DNA from: Rhizobiales bacterium CCH10-E5 | GTDB lineage: Bacteria; Pseudomonadota; Alphaproteobacteria; Rhizobiales; Beijerinckiaceae | Assembly: GCA_001556125.1 (NCBI GenBank) | Contig: LSIG01000035.1 | Coordinates: forward strand, 1-64,000 | DNA: 64,000 nucleotides | Direction: 5' to 3' | Part shown: positions 17,048 through 26,464 of the stretch, piece after piece | Numbering within the stretch: position 1 is the stretch's first letter | Layout of the letters: every line of letters begins with the position of its first letter | The notes under the pieces: generated by a model | Seen by the model: the letters and a program-made list of their open reading frames with translations, nothing else | Database searches by the model: none | What the model was told of the DNA's origin: nothing | Translations under genes and position numbers: made by a program

Positions 17048-18505
17048 ATGAGACAGAGACGTCCCGAGGCCGCTAGCGGCCGCCGCATCGAACCGCTCGC
17101 GACGCTGCCGCTGTTCCACAAGCTGGCGGGGCGCAAGGTCGTGCTCGTCGGCGGCAGCGAGGGCGCCCTCTGGAAGGCCGAACTGCTGGCCGCGACCGGC
17201 GCCGAGGTCGCGGTGTTCGCGCGCGAAGGGGCCGAGCTATTCGCCGCCCTCGCCGCGGCCCCGCCGGCCGGCACGGTCGTCGTCCATGCGCGCGGCTGGG
17301 AGGCGGAGGACCTCGCTGGCGCTGCGCTGGCGATCGGCGACATCGAGGGTGCGGAGGAGATCGAAGCCTTCGTCGCCGCCGCCCGCCTTGCCGGCGCGCC
17401 GGTCAACATCGTCGACAAGCCCGATTTCTGCGATTTCTCCTTCGGCACGCTGGTCAACCGCTCGCCGCTGATCGTGGCGATCTCGACCGACGGCGCCGCA
17501 CCGGTCTTCGGCCAGGCGATCCGCACCCGCATCGAGACGCTGCTGCCGGAGACGCTGAAGGCCTGGGCCCGGGCCGCCAAGGACTGGCGCCCCGCCGTGC
17601 AGGCGCGCGAACTGCCCTTCGCCCTCCGCCGCGCCTTCTGGGAGCTGTTCACCGCCAGGGCGATGAGCGAGTCCGGCCGCCTGCCGGAGGAGGCGGACCG
17701 CGCGGAGCTGTTCGCATCGCTGGAGCGCATCGAAGCCGCGCCCGGCCGCGGCCGGGTCTCGTTGGTCGGCGCAGGCCCCGGCGACCCGGAACTCCTGACG
17801 CTGAAGGCGATCCGCGCCCTGCAGAGCGCCGACATCATCCTCTATGACGATCTCGTCTCGCCCGGCGTGCTCGAACTGGCACGGCGCGAGGCCAAGCGCA
17901 TGATCGTCGGCAAGACCGGCTACGGCCCCTCGGTCAAGCAGAGTGACATCAACGCGCTGATCGTCTCGCTCGCCGGCCAGGGCAAGCATGTCGTGCGGCT
18001 GAAGGGCGGCGACCCCGGCATTTTCGGCCGTGCCGGCGAGGAGATCGAGGCCTGCCGCGCCGCCGGACTGTCGGTGACGATCGTGCCCGGCATCTCGGCG
18101 GCGCAGGGGGCGGCGGCGACGCTGGGGGTCTCGCTGACGCATCGGGACCATGCGCGCCGCCTGCAATTCGTGACCGGCCATGCCAGAAGCGGCGAATTGC
18201 CGGAGGATCTCGACTGGCGGGCCATGGCGGACCCCGCCGCCACCACCGTGATCTACATGGCGCGTGCGACGCTGGCCGGCTTCCGCGACCGGGCCCTCGC
18301 CGCCGGTCTCGACCCCGCCACCCCGGCCGTCGCCATCCAGTCGGCGACGCGGCCGGACGAGCAGCATCTGCGCGCCACCATCGCCACCCTGCCCGAGCGG
18401 ATTGCGGAATTGCCCAGGGGCGGCCCCGTTCTGGTTCTGGTCGGCCATGCGCTGGGCCAGGCCCAGGCCGCCGCTTCGGACGAGGCGCAGCTGCGCCGCG
18501 CCTGA
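17048..18505 (+). CDS. cysG: Siroheme synthase CysG (trifunctional)
   Basis: A 485-aa fusion that makes siroheme, the cofactor of sulfite and nitrite reductases. The N-terminal ~210 residues are the precorrin-2 dehydrogenase/ferrochelatase half: GRKVVLVGGSEGALWKAELL, then NIVDKPDFCDFSFGTLVNRSPLIVAIST. The C-terminal half is uroporphyrinogen-III methyltransferase: VSLVGAGPGDPELLTLKA near residue 235, then VRLKGGDPGIFGRAGEE. The NAD-binding loop reads GGSEGA instead of the usual GGGxVA. In many relatives cysG precedes cysI/cysH/cysDN; here an OsmC protein and a sulfurtransferase follow, so a loose sulfur-metabolism theme remains. Confidence 0.93.
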   Translation: MRQRRPEAASGRRIEPLATLPLFHKLAGRKVVLVGGSEGALWKAELLAATGAEVAVFAREGAELFAALAAAPPAGTVVVHARGWEAEDLAGAALAIGDIEGAEEIEAFVAAARLAGAPVNIVDKPDFCDFSFGTLVNRSPLIVAISTDGAAPVFGQAIRTRIETLLPETLKAWARAAKDWRPAVQARELPFALRRAFWELFTARAMSESGRLPEEADRAELFASLERIEAAPGRGRVSLVGAGPGDPELLTLKAIRALQSADIILYDDLVSPGVLELARREAKRMIVGKTGYGPSVKQSDINALIVSLAGQGKHVVRLKGGDPGIFGRAGEEIEACRAAGLSVTIVPGISAAQGAAATLGVSLTHRDHARRLQFVTGHARSGELPEDLDWRAMADPAATTVIYMARATLAGFRDRALAAGLDPATPAVAIQSATRPDEQHLRATIATLPERIAELPRGGPVLVLVGHALGQAQAAASDEAQLRRA

Positions 18506-18589
18506 CATCGCTGAGCGCAACGGTCTCGCCTCATGCCGATCAGGCGGCTATGCCTATCGGCGAAGCAGGACCGCGAGGAACGAGAAATC

Positions 18590-19024
18590 ATGAAAGCACG
18601 GGCGCGTTGGGTCGAAGGCATGGCCTTCATGGGCGAATCCGGCAGCGGCCACGCCGTCGTGATGGATGGCGCGCCGGAATATGGCGGCCGCAATCTCGGG
18701 ATCCGGCCGATGGAGATGCTGCTGATCGGTCTCGCCGGCTGCACCGGCTTCGACGTCGTGCAGATCCTCAAGAAGGGGCGCGAGCCGATCACCGGCTGCG
18801 AGGTCGAAGTCGAGGCGCAGCGCGCCACCGAGGACCCCAAAGTCTTCACCCAGATCCACCTCGCCTACCGCATCAGCGGGCGCGGCCTGTCGCGGGCCAA
18901 GGCGGAGCGGGCCGTGACCCTGTCGAAGGAAAAGTACTGTTCGGCGTCGATCATGCTCGGCGCCACCGCGAGCTTCACCTACGCGATCGACATCGTCGAC
19001 GAGCTTGCAGAGGCTGTTGCATGA
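18590..19024 (+). CDS. OsmC family protein
   Basis: A 144-aa OsmC/YhfA-type protein, a family of thiol peroxidases acting on organic hydroperoxides. Two conserved cysteines are in the right places: LIGLAGCTGFDV near residue 50 and SKEKYCSASIML near residue 113. The ATG at 18590 follows a GAGGAACGAG ribosome-binding region. It is 84 bases after cysG and its stop overlaps the next start (ATGA), so it is coupled to the sulfurtransferase. It belongs to the YhfA-like rather than the Ohr branch, judging by the short length. Confidence 0.88.
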   Translation: MKARARWVEGMAFMGESGSGHAVVMDGAPEYGGRNLGIRPMEMLLIGLAGCTGFDVVQILKKGREPITGCEVEVEAQRATEDPKVFTQIHLAYRISGRGLSRAKAERAVTLSKEKYCSASIMLGATASFTYAIDIVDELAEAVA

Positions 19025-19887
19025 GCGAGACCCCATTCGCCGGTCTGATCGCCCCCGAGGAGCTGCTGGCGCGGCTGGGCCAGTCCTCCCTCGTCGTGCT
19101 CGACATCCGCTCCTCGATCGACGGCGGCGGCAAGGCCGCCTATGAGGCCGGCCACATTCCCGGCGCCGTCCATACCGATTATGTCGCCGATGGCTGGCGC
19201 GCCAAAGTCGGCCAGGCGCCCGGTCTGCTGCCGCCGCTCGATCACCTCGCCGCGCTCGTCGGCCGGCTCGGCATCAAGCCGCATGACGACGTCGTCATCG
19301 TTCCTGCCGGCGTCAGCGCCACCGATTTCGCCGCCGCGGCGCGGATCTACTGGACGCTCAAGACGATCGGCCATGGCCAGCAGGCCATCCTCGACGGCGG
19401 CTTCCGCGCCTGGACGGCGGATCCGGCGCGCCCCGTCGAGGCCGGCCCGTCGCCGCAGCGCACGGCGCCCCCCTACCCGGTCGTGATGCAGCAGCGCCTG
19501 CGCAGCACGGCCGACGCCACGCTGGTCGCCTCGCGCAGCAAGCTGGCGACTCTCGTCGACGCCCGCTCCGCCAGCTATTTCGATGGCCGCGAGAAGGCAC
19601 CGGAGGCGGCTCGCGCCGGCCATATCCCCGGCGCCTTGTCGCGTGACTATGCCGAGGCTTTCGATCCCGCCACCGGCAAACTCAAGCCGCGCGACGCGCT
19701 GGTAGCGCTCTACGGCAGTATCCCCAAGGGCCCGGCGATCTCCTACTGCAACACCGGCCACACCGCCGCGCTCAACTGGTTCGTGCTGGCGGAGCTGCTC
19801 GGGCGCGAGGAGGTCGCGCTCTATGACGGCTCGATGACCGACTGGACGCAGGATCCCGAGCGCCCGGTGGCGACAGGGGCAGGCTGA
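19021..19887 (+). CDS. Sulfurtransferase (thiosulfate / 3-mercaptopyruvate sulfurtransferase, two rhodanese domains)
   Basis: A 288-aa tandem rhodanese protein that transfers sulfane sulfur to a thiophilic acceptor. The inactive N-terminal domain has VVLDIRSS and GHIPGAVHTDY; the catalytic C-terminal domain has LVDARSASYFDG, RAGHIPGALS and the active-site loop YCNTGHTAA with the nucleophilic Cys near residue 242. The loop is CNTGHT, between thiosulfate (CRKGVT) and mercaptopyruvate (CGSGVT) types, so the donor is not clear. It overlaps the OsmC gene by four bases. Confidence 0.9.
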   Translation: MSETPFAGLIAPEELLARLGQSSLVVLDIRSSIDGGGKAAYEAGHIPGAVHTDYVADGWRAKVGQAPGLLPPLDHLAALVGRLGIKPHDDVVIVPAGVSATDFAAAARIYWTLKTIGHGQQAILDGGFRAWTADPARPVEAGPSPQRTAPPYPVVMQQRLRSTADATLVASRSKLATLVDARSASYFDGREKAPEAARAGHIPGALSRDYAEAFDPATGKLKPRDALVALYGSIPKGPAISYCNTGHTAALNWFVLAELLGREEVALYDGSMTDWTQDPERPVATGAG

Positions 19888-19896
19888 CAACAGGGC

Positions 19897-19977
19897 CGTC
19901 ATTGCGAGCGCAGCGAAGCAATCCAGGGCCATCGAGCTCTGCCGCTCCTGGATTGCTTCGCTGCGCTCGCAATGACG
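19897..19977. repeat. Intergenic palindromic repeat, family A (31-bp perfect arms)
   Basis: Perfect 31-base inverted arms at 19897-19927 and 19947-19977, separated by 19 bases. The left arm starts CGTCATTGCGAGCGCAGC. It begins nine bases after the sulfurtransferase stop and could fold into a very stable RNA hairpin. Elements starting GTCATTGCGAGCG are common dispersed repeats in Rhizobiales (recalled, not searched). It may protect or end the upstream transcript. Confidence 0.85.
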
Positions 19978-20096
19978 ATGAGGCGTCTTCGCACATAGTC
20001 CGCCGCATTTGCCAAACAGCCTGAAAGCGTTCAAAGGAAGCGCGCGCGAGCCTCGGGCCGCGCCGCCTCCATTCAGAGCTGTCGAGTTTGCCGCCG

Positions 20097-21416
20097 ATGA
20101 ACGCCGTCGCGCCGAAGATTTCTTTCGTTTCGCTGGGTTGCCCCAAGGCGCTGGTCGATTCCGAGCGGATCATCACCTCGCTGCGCTCGGAAGGCTATGA
20201 GCTCTCCAAGAGCCATGCGGGCTCCGACCTCGTCATCGTCAACACCTGCGGCTTCCTTGACTCGGCCAAGGCGGAATCGATCGAGGCGATCGGCACGGCC
20301 ATGGCGGAGAACGGCAAGGTCATCGTCACCGGCTGCATGGGCGCCGAGCCCGAGCAGATCCGCGACCGCTTCCCCAACCTGCTCGCGATCACCGGCCCGC
20401 AGGCCTATGAGAGCGTCGTCTCGGCCGTCCACCAGGCGCTGCCGCCGCGCCACGACCCCTTCGTCGACCTCGTGCCCGACCAGGGCATCAAGCTGACGCC
20501 GCGCCACTACGCCTATCTGAAGATTTCCGAGGGCTGCAACAATCGCTGCAGCTTCTGCATCATCCCGAAGCTGCGCGGCGACCTCGTCTCGCGGCCCATC
20601 GGAGAGGTGCTGCGCGAGGCCGAGAAGCTGGTCAAGGCCGGCGTCAAGGAACTGCTGGTGATCTCGCAGGACACCAGCGCCTACGGCCTCGACATCAAGT
20701 ACCAGCCCTCGCTATGGCAGGACCGCGAGGTGCGCACCCGCTTCTTCGAGCTCGCCCGCGAACTCGGCCAGATGGGGGTCTGGGTGCGGATGCACTATGT
20801 CTACCCCTACCCGCATGTCGACGAGGTCATCCCGCTGATGCAGGAGGGGCTGATCCTGCCCTATCTCGACATCCCCTTCCAGCACGCTTCTCCCAATGTC
20901 CTCAAGGCGATGAAGCGTCCGGCTCATCAGGACAAGACGCTCGACCGTCTGCGGAAATGGCGCGAGATCTGCCCCGACCTCGCCATCCGCTCGACCTTCA
21001 TCGTCGGCTTCCCCGGCGAGACCGAAGAAGACTTTCAGTTCCTGCTCGACTGGCTGAAGGACGCCAGGCTCGAGCGCGTCGGCGCCTTCAAATACGAGCC
21101 GGTCAAGGGCGCGCCCGCCAACGACCTCGGCCTCCCCCTCGTTCCCGAGGAGGAGAAGGAGGCGCGCTGGCACCGCTTCATGAAGGCGCAGGCCGAAATC
21201 TCGACGCGCATCGTCAAGAACCGCGTCGGCAAGCGCATCCAGGTGATCATCGACGAGGCCGGCCCGACTGTGGCCAAGGGCCGCTCGAAATGGGATGCGC
21301 CGGAGATCGACGGCAGCGTCTATGTCGCCAGCCGCCGCCCGCTGCGCCCGGGCGACATCGTCTCGGTAAAGATCGAGCGCGCCGACGCCTACGACCTGCA
21401 CGGCGTCGCGGTCTGA
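20097..21416 (+). CDS. rimO: Ribosomal protein S12 methylthiotransferase RimO
   Basis: A 439-aa radical-SAM enzyme that adds a methylthio group to the conserved Asp of ribosomal protein S12. The N-terminal UPF0004 domain has [25 protein letters not shown] and TGCMGAE, giving the three cysteines of the auxiliary iron-sulfur cluster. The radical-SAM CxxxCxxC is in [20 protein letters not shown]-terminal TRAM domain ends in [21 protein letters not shown] 20097 is used; a TTG nine bases upstream is also open. Confidence 0.95.
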   Translation: MNAVAPKISFVSLGCPKALVDSERIITSLRSEGYELSKSHAGSDLVIVNTCGFLDSAKAESIEAIGTAMAENGKVIVTGCMGAEPEQIRDRFPNLLAITGPQAYESVVSAVHQALPPRHDPFVDLVPDQGIKLTPRHYAYLKISEGCNNRCSFCIIPKLRGDLVSRPIGEVLREAEKLVKAGVKELLVISQDTSAYGLDIKYQPSLWQDREVRTRFFELARELGQMGVWVRMHYVYPYPHVDEVIPLMQEGLILPYLDIPFQHASPNVLKAMKRPAHQDKTLDRLRKWREICPDLAIRSTFIVGFPGETEEDFQFLLDWLKDARLERVGAFKYEPVKGAPANDLGLPLVPEEEKEARWHRFMKAQAEISTRIVKNRVGKRIQVIIDEAGPTVAKGRSKWDAPEIDGSVYVASRRPLRPGDIVSVKIERADAYDLHGVAV

Positions 21417-21419
21417 GGC

Positions 21420-21755
21420 TCAGGACGGCCGGCAGATCCGGCGGATGACGCGGCCGTTGCGGTCCAGAGCCGCCGGCGCCGCCCCGCAGCCGTCCACCGA
21501 CGTCGCTCCGGCATCGGCGCCACCCGTCTTCGGCGGCGTGTCGCAGCTCTCGCTCGGGCAGTCCGTTCGCGCCCGCCGCGGCTCGGAGGGACGCGTCAGG
21601 CGCGCCTTGTCCTCGGCGGCGATCGCCAGCGTCAGGCCGGGTGCCCCGGCCGGCAGCGTGACGCGACCCTGGCGGCCGTTCTGCTGCGCGAGCGCAACCG
21701 TCGCGATGGTGAGCGAGGCGAGGAAGAAACCGCAGAGGCGAAGGGCGCGGGACAT
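21420..21755 (-). CDS. Hypothetical secreted protein
   Basis: A 111-aa protein of unknown function. A signal peptide is evident (RALRLCGFFLASLTIATVALAQ), followed by a low-complexity mature part with four cysteines (DCPSESC, VDGCG, RRICRPS), which could form two disulfides in the periplasm. I chose the ATG at 21755 because the signal peptide then begins at once; in-frame starts at 21776 and 21812 only add basic residues. It is the last gene of a minus-strand run, and its stop lies four bases from the convergent rimO stop. Weak coding evidence apart from the signal peptide. Confidence 0.5.
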   Translation of the reverse strand: MSRALRLCGFFLASLTIATVALAQQNGRQGRVTLPAGAPGLTLAIAAEDKARLTRPSEPRRARTDCPSESCDTPPKTGGADAGATSVDGCGAAPAALDRNGRVIRRICRPS

Positions 21756-21822
21756 GGGCGTCACCCGAATGAGCATCAGCCTTCTGCTGACCCTCCTTCG
21801 TCGCGGCGGCACGCCAGCGGGT

Positions 21823-22893
21823 TCACATCGCCGGTGACACGGCAGCGCGCCGCGGCATCACCCTTCGCCCCAGCCACCAGCCGAAACGCTGCGCCAGCAT
21901 GGCGAGCGCGATCGCATAACCGATGAGAGCCAGCATCCAGCCGACCGCGCTGAGGCTGAGCGCGCCCAGCACCAGCGCCCCGCGCCCCAGCACCTTGAGG
22001 ATTGCCCGCGTCGTCGTTCCCTTGGCCGCACCGAGCTTCGCCGCCTTGCCGATGTCGCCCGCATCTTCCGCGACGGCGAGCACCTGCCGCAGTCCTCGCG
22101 AACCGGTACGCGTATAGACCGCGCCGGCATCCTGGCCGAGCGCGGCGAAGCGCGCCATCGCCGCCGGCTTGACGATGCCGCCGGCCGCGACCCGCGCCGC
22201 CGCGAGGTCGAGGCGGGACACCGCCGCCAGGCTCGCATTCAGGGCCGGGCGATCGATCGCATCGACCGCCGTGCGCGTCAGGTTGGCGGTCAGAGCGGGC
22301 GAGAGGATCTTCGCCTTGCTCGCCGCCTTGACCGCGCTCAGCCCGTTGCGGGCCGGCAGCGAACCACCGAGGCTGACCCAGGTCGCGGCGCTGATCGCGA
22401 GCCCCGCCGCCGCGATGGCGAGCACGGTCGTATCCGCCCCCTCCCCGCCGAGCCATTTGCGGCCCTCGACGGCGAGGTCGCGCAGATCGCCATAGCCGGT
22501 GACGTCGCCGACGAGCGCGCCCGCGAAGGCCGCGCCGCTCTCGCGGTCACCGGCGAGGAAGCCCTGGCCGAAATCGCTGACGGCCTGGATGATGGCGCCG
22601 TCCTTCAGCGCCTGCAGACGCTGCCGCCGCTCGGCCGAGACCGGCAAGCCCCGCTCGGCCGCCAGATCGACGAAGCTCTCGGCCAGGTCCGTGTCGCGCG
22701 CGGCCAGCGCCGCGTCGATCTCGGCGTCGAGCCGGGCAGCGCTCAGCGCGCCCGCGAGGCGCAGATCGGCCAGCGCAGCGGGATCCTCCGCCGCCGCGAC
22801 CTCGCGCCAGTGCTGCACGCCCTGCGGCAGCACGAGCGCCCCGGCCGCCGCCAGCGACAGCCCGAACCCGAAGCCGAGCACCACCCGTTTCAT
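21823..22893 (-). CDS. Uncharacterised membrane protein
   Basis: A 356-aa protein I cannot assign. The first ~24 residues are a signal anchor (VVLGFGFGLSLAAAGALVLP). A helical soluble stretch follows, then a hydrophobic segment near residues 155-175 (TTVLAIAAAGLAISAATWVSLGG), a long amphipathic Ala/Leu/Lys-rich middle, and two hydrophobic segments near the C-terminus (VLGRGALVLGALSLSAVGWMLALIGYAIALAML). No catalytic motif is visible. The overall look is of an inner-membrane protein with a large periplasmic part. It sits between a quinone reductase gene and the small secreted protein, all on the minus strand. Confidence 0.7.
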   Translation of the reverse strand: MKRVVLGFGFGLSLAAAGALVLPQGVQHWREVAAAEDPAALADLRLAGALSAARLDAEIDAALAARDTDLAESFVDLAAERGLPVSAERRQRLQALKDGAIIQAVSDFGQGFLAGDRESGAAFAGALVGDVTGYGDLRDLAVEGRKWLGGEGADTTVLAIAAAGLAISAATWVSLGGSLPARNGLSAVKAASKAKILSPALTANLTRTAVDAIDRPALNASLAAVSRLDLAAARVAAGGIVKPAAMARFAALGQDAGAVYTRTGSRGLRQVLAVAEDAGDIGKAAKLGAAKGTTTRAILKVLGRGALVLGALSLSAVGWMLALIGYAIALAMLAQRFGWWLGRRVMPRRAAVSPAM

Positions 22894-22989
22894 TCCGCCT
22901 GCGACCCCTGCCCGATCCGTCCCGCATCAGCGGGACGAACCGGCGATACCAGTCGATTGGGGCGAGATTTCAGGCCGCCACGCGTGGTA

Positions 22990-23964
22990 TCAGGGAATGA
23001 GCACCGTCGAGCCTGTGGTGCCGCGCCCTTCCAGCGCGCGATGCGCTTCTGCCGCGTCCGCCAGCGCGAAGCGGGCGTTGACCGGCACCACGACCTTGCC
23101 GGATGCCACCGTGCCGAACAGGTTTGCCGCCATTTCGACCATGGTGTCGCGCTTGGCGATATGGGTGAACAGCGTCGGCCGCGTTACGTAGAGCGAGCCC
23201 TTGGGGCCGAGCAGGCCGAGATTGAACGGCTCGACCGCGCCGGAGGCATTGCCGAAGCTCGCCAGCACGCCGAAGGGCTGCAGGCAGTCGAGCGAGGGCA
23301 GGAAGGTGTCCTTGCCGACGCCGTCATAGACCACGGCGCAGAGCTTGCCGCCGGTGATCTCCTTCACCCGCGCCACGAAATCCTCCTCGCGATAGAGGAT
23401 GACATGGTCGGCGCCATGCGCCTTGGCGAGTTCGCCCTTCTCCTTCGAGCCGACGGTGCCGATCACGGTCGCGCCCAGCGCCTTGCCCCATTGGCAGAGG
23501 ATCAAGCCCGTGCCGCCGGCGGCGGCATGGACGAGGATCGTGTCGCCCGGCTTCACCTTGTACGTCCGGTGCAGCAGATACTCCGCCGTCATGCCCTTCA
23601 GCATCATGCTCGCGGCGGCCTCGAAGGAGACCGCCTCCGGTAGCGCGACGGTGGAGTTGACCGCGACGATGCGCTCCTCGGCATAGGAGCCGAGCGTCGC
23701 GACATAGGCCACGCGGTCGCCCGGCTTGAACTCGGTGACGCCCGGCCCGACGGACACGACCTCGCCGGCCGCCTCGTTGCCCGGAACGAAAGGCAGATGC
23801 GGCGCGGGGTAGAGCCCGGTGCGGAAATAGGTGTCGATGAAGTTGAGGCCGATGGCCCGGTTGCGCACCAGAAGCTCGCCCGGCCCCGGCGCCGGCAGCG
23901 TGATGTCCTCGAGCTGCAGCACCTCGGGCCCGCCGGTCTTGTGGATGCGGATCGCCTTGACCAT
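22990..23964 (-). CDS. NADPH:quinone oxidoreductase (zinc-independent MDR family)
   Basis: A 324-aa medium-chain dehydrogenase/reductase of the quinone oxidoreductase (QOR) type, which reduces quinones with NADPH. GLNFIDTYFRTGLYP near residue 45 is the QOR hallmark. The nucleotide-binding site VHAAAGGTGLILCQWGKALGA is around residues 150-170. The zinc-binding Cys/His of alcohol dehydrogenases are absent. ATG at 23964 has AGGGAG upstream. It is divergent from a UbiH-type hydroxylase, which may be a functional link through quinones. Confidence 0.9.
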   Translation of the reverse strand: MVKAIRIHKTGGPEVLQLEDITLPAPGPGELLVRNRAIGLNFIDTYFRTGLYPAPHLPFVPGNEAAGEVVSVGPGVTEFKPGDRVAYVATLGSYAEERIVAVNSTVALPEAVSFEAAASMMLKGMTAEYLLHRTYKVKPGDTILVHAAAGGTGLILCQWGKALGATVIGTVGSKEKGELAKAHGADHVILYREEDFVARVKEITGGKLCAVVYDGVGKDTFLPSLDCLQPFGVLASFGNASGAVEPFNLGLLGPKGSLYVTRPTLFTHIAKRDTMVEMAANLFGTVASGKVVVPVNARFALADAAEAHRALEGRGTTGSTVLIP

Positions 23965-24115
23965 GTCGTCATCTCCCTGAACGTCGGGACAGGACCATAA
24001 GGGCTTGGCGCGGCTGCGCAACGGGGCCGCGCTGCGGCCGGCGCATCACGTCCCTGCGATCCTGCGACGCCCCGCCCCGTGGCCAATCCCGCCCGTCTGG
24101 CGTAACCAGAGCGGC

Positions 24116-25288
24116 ATGACGACACCGCGCAGGGACCAAGTCGACATCGCCATCGTCGGGGCCGGCGCCGTCGGGCTCGCGGCCGCGCTCGCGCTGGCCG
24201 AGGGCGGGCGCCGCATCGCCCTGCTCGGCCCTGTTCCGACCCATCGCGACGGCCGCACCGTCGCCCTGCTGGACGGCTCCTGGCGGCTGCTCGGCGAGCT
24301 CGGCCTGCATGACGCGCTGGCCGACAAGGCCGCGCCGCTGGCGGTGATGCGGCTCGTCGACGACACGGGCAGCCTGTTCCGCCAGCCCCCGGTCGAGTTC
24401 CGCGCCTCCGAGGTCGGGCTGCCCGCCTTCGGCTGGAATGTCGAGAATGCCGAGTTGGTGGCGGCGCTGGCTGCCCGCCTCGCGACCACGGCCGGGGTCC
24501 GCCACGAGCCGGGCCTCGTCTCCGGGATCACGCCCGACGAGGATGGCGTCCTGCTCTCGGGCGAGGGCTTTTCGCTGCGGGCGAGCCTCGTCGTCGGGGC
24601 CGATGGGCGCCGCTCGCGGGTGCGCGAGGCGGCCGGCATCGCCGCTCGCGACTGGGATTATCCGCAGAGCGCGCTGACCGCGATTGTCGCCCATGCCCGC
24701 GACCATCGCGATGTCTCGACCGAGTTCCACACCCGCAAGGGCCCGTTCACCCTGGTCCCCCTGCCCGGCCGCCGCTCCTCGCTGGTCTGGCTGCTCGATC
24801 CCGCCGAGGCCGACGAGGTCGCCGCGCTGGACGACGCCGCCTTCGCCCGCCGCGTCGAGCGGCAGGCGCATTCCCTGCTGGGCGCGATGCGGCTCGACGG
24901 GCCGCGGGGCCGCGTGCCGATGGGCGGGCTCTCGGTCGAGCGCTTCGGCGCCGATCGCATGGTCCTCGTCGGCGAGGCCGCCCATGTCTTCCCGCCGATC
25001 GGCGCACAGGGGCTCAATCTCGGCCTGCGCGACGTGATGGCGCTGCGCGAGGCGGTGGCCGAGGCCGCCGATCCCGGCACCCCAGCAGCGGTCGCGGCCT
25101 ATGACCGGGCGCGGCAGGCCGATGTGCGCCTGCGCACCGGCGCGGTCGATACGCTCAACCGCACCCTCCTGACCGATATGATGCCGGCCGATCTGCTGCG
25201 CGGCGCCGGCCTGCTGGCGCTGTCCCGCATCGGCCCGCTGCGGCGTCTGGTGATGCGGCAGGGGCTGGCGGGCGGGATGGCGCGGTAG
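24116..25288 (+). CDS. FAD-dependent monooxygenase, UbiH/UbiF/COQ6 family
   Basis: A 390-aa flavin hydroxylase of the family that hydroxylates the ubiquinone ring. The FAD Rossmann motif GAGAVG is near residue 16 (VDIAIVGAGAVGLAAALALAEGG), the mid motif VGADGRRSRVR around residue 160, and the second FAD motif RMVLVGEAAHVFPPIGAQGLNLGLRD around residue 285. ATG at 24116 is chosen because upstream sequence is not conserved-looking. It may be one of the ubiquinone-ring hydroxylases of this organism, but which position it acts on cannot be told. Confidence 0.87.
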   Translation: MTTPRRDQVDIAIVGAGAVGLAAALALAEGGRRIALLGPVPTHRDGRTVALLDGSWRLLGELGLHDALADKAAPLAVMRLVDDTGSLFRQPPVEFRASEVGLPAFGWNVENAELVAALAARLATTAGVRHEPGLVSGITPDEDGVLLSGEGFSLRASLVVGADGRRSRVREAAGIAARDWDYPQSALTAIVAHARDHRDVSTEFHTRKGPFTLVPLPGRRSSLVWLLDPAEADEVAALDDAAFARRVERQAHSLLGAMRLDGPRGRVPMGGLSVERFGADRMVLVGEAAHVFPPIGAQGLNLGLRDVMALREAVAEAADPGTPAAVAAYDRARQADVRLRTGAVDTLNRTLLTDMMPADLLRGAGLLALSRIGPLRRLVMRQGLAGGMAR

Positions 25289-25297
25289 CGCCCCACC

Positions 25298-26413
25298 CTA
25301 TTTCAGCAGCCGCGCCGTATCCGCACCGCTGGCCGCGACCTCGCGCAAGGCCACCGCCTGCTCGCGGAAGACCGGCGCGAGCGGCAGCGGCGTCGAGACC
25401 AGCCGGCGCCCGCCCGGCTCCTGCGCCTGTGCATCGAACAGGCCGCGCGCCGTCAGATGCGGATCGGCCACCGCCTCCTCGAGCGTGCGCACCACCGTGC
25501 AGCAGCAGTCGCGCGGCTCCAGCGTCTCGCGCCAATGCGTGGCGGGCCGGCCGGCGATGATCGCCGCGATGGCCGCGCGCGTGGCCTCGGGATCGGGGCG
25601 GTCGTCGTGCAAGGTCGGCGAAAGCCCGATCGCCTCGCAGAAGATCTCCCAGAACTTCGGCTCCAGCGCCCCCACCGCCAGGAACCAGCCATCCTGCGTC
25701 GCATAGAGGCCGTAGCGCGGGCTTCCCCCCGTCAGCAGCCCCTCCCCGCCTTCGGGATAACGCCCCGTGACCTGGCCCTGCGCCAGCCCGTACCAGGCGA
25801 AGGCCGGCATCGCGTCCGCCATGGCGATGTCGAGATGGCAGCCCTGCCCGCTGCGCTCGCGCTGGCGCAGCGCCAGCAGGATGTTGAGCACGGCCGGCAT
25901 CGTGCCGCCGGCGATGTCGGCGACCAGCGGCGGCGGCAGCGGCGGCGCCGCACCGGCCCGCAGCGACTGGCCGAGCAGCCCGCCGATCGCCTGGTAGTTG
26001 ATGTCGTGCCCGGCTTCCTGCGCGCGCGGACCGAACTGGCCGTAGCCGCTGATCGAGCAGTAGATCAGCCGGGGATTGATCGCCGACAGCGCCGCAGGAC
26101 CGAAGCCGAGCCGCTCCATCACGCCCGGCCGGAACTGCTCGATCAGGATGTCGGCGGCATCGATCAGCGGCGTCAGCCGCGCCAGCGCATCCGGCGCCTT
26201 CAGATCGATCTCGACGCTCGCCTTGCCGCGGTTGAGGACGGCATAGGGCGCCGATGTCTCGCCCAAGCGCGGCGGGAAGCGGCGCATCTCCTCCCCGCCC
26301 GGCCGCTCGACGCGGATGACCCGCGCGCCGGCCTCGGCTAGGAACAGGCTCGCCATCGGCCCCGGCAGCAGGGTGGAGAAATCCAGGACCGTCAGGTCAT
26401 CCAGCGGCAGCAT
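25298..26413 (-). CDS. CaiB/BaiF family CoA transferase (or alpha-methylacyl-CoA racemase)
   Basis: A 371-aa family III CoA transferase. Typical features are LTVLDFSTLLPGPMASLFLAEAGARVIRVERPGGEEMRRFPP at the N-terminus, GKASVEIDLKAPDA, ADILIEQFRPGVMERLGFG and YCSISGYGQFGPRAQEAGHDINYQAIGG, where Asp in the GHDINY segment is the usual catalytic aspartate. Members move CoA between acids or racemise 2-methylacyl-CoA; the GHDINY form with NYQA is frequent in racemase-like members. The ATG at 26413 has AGGA about nine bases upstream; one at 26428 is also open. It converges with the UbiH-type gene with only nine bases between. Confidence 0.87.
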   Translation of the reverse strand: MLPLDDLTVLDFSTLLPGPMASLFLAEAGARVIRVERPGGEEMRRFPPRLGETSAPYAVLNRGKASVEIDLKAPDALARLTPLIDAADILIEQFRPGVMERLGFGPAALSAINPRLIYCSISGYGQFGPRAQEAGHDINYQAIGGLLGQSLRAGAAPPLPPPLVADIAGGTMPAVLNILLALRQRERSGQGCHLDIAMADAMPAFAWYGLAQGQVTGRYPEGGEGLLTGGSPRYGLYATQDGWFLAVGALEPKFWEIFCEAIGLSPTLHDDRPDPEATRAAIAAIIAGRPATHWRETLEPRDCCCTVVRTLEEAVADPHLTARGLFDAQAQEPGGRRLVSTPLPLAPVFREQAVALREVAASGADTARLLK

Positions 26414-26464
26414 CGGCGTCCTGCGCATCGCGATGCCCGGTCGGAAACGTCTCGCGGGTCCTCA

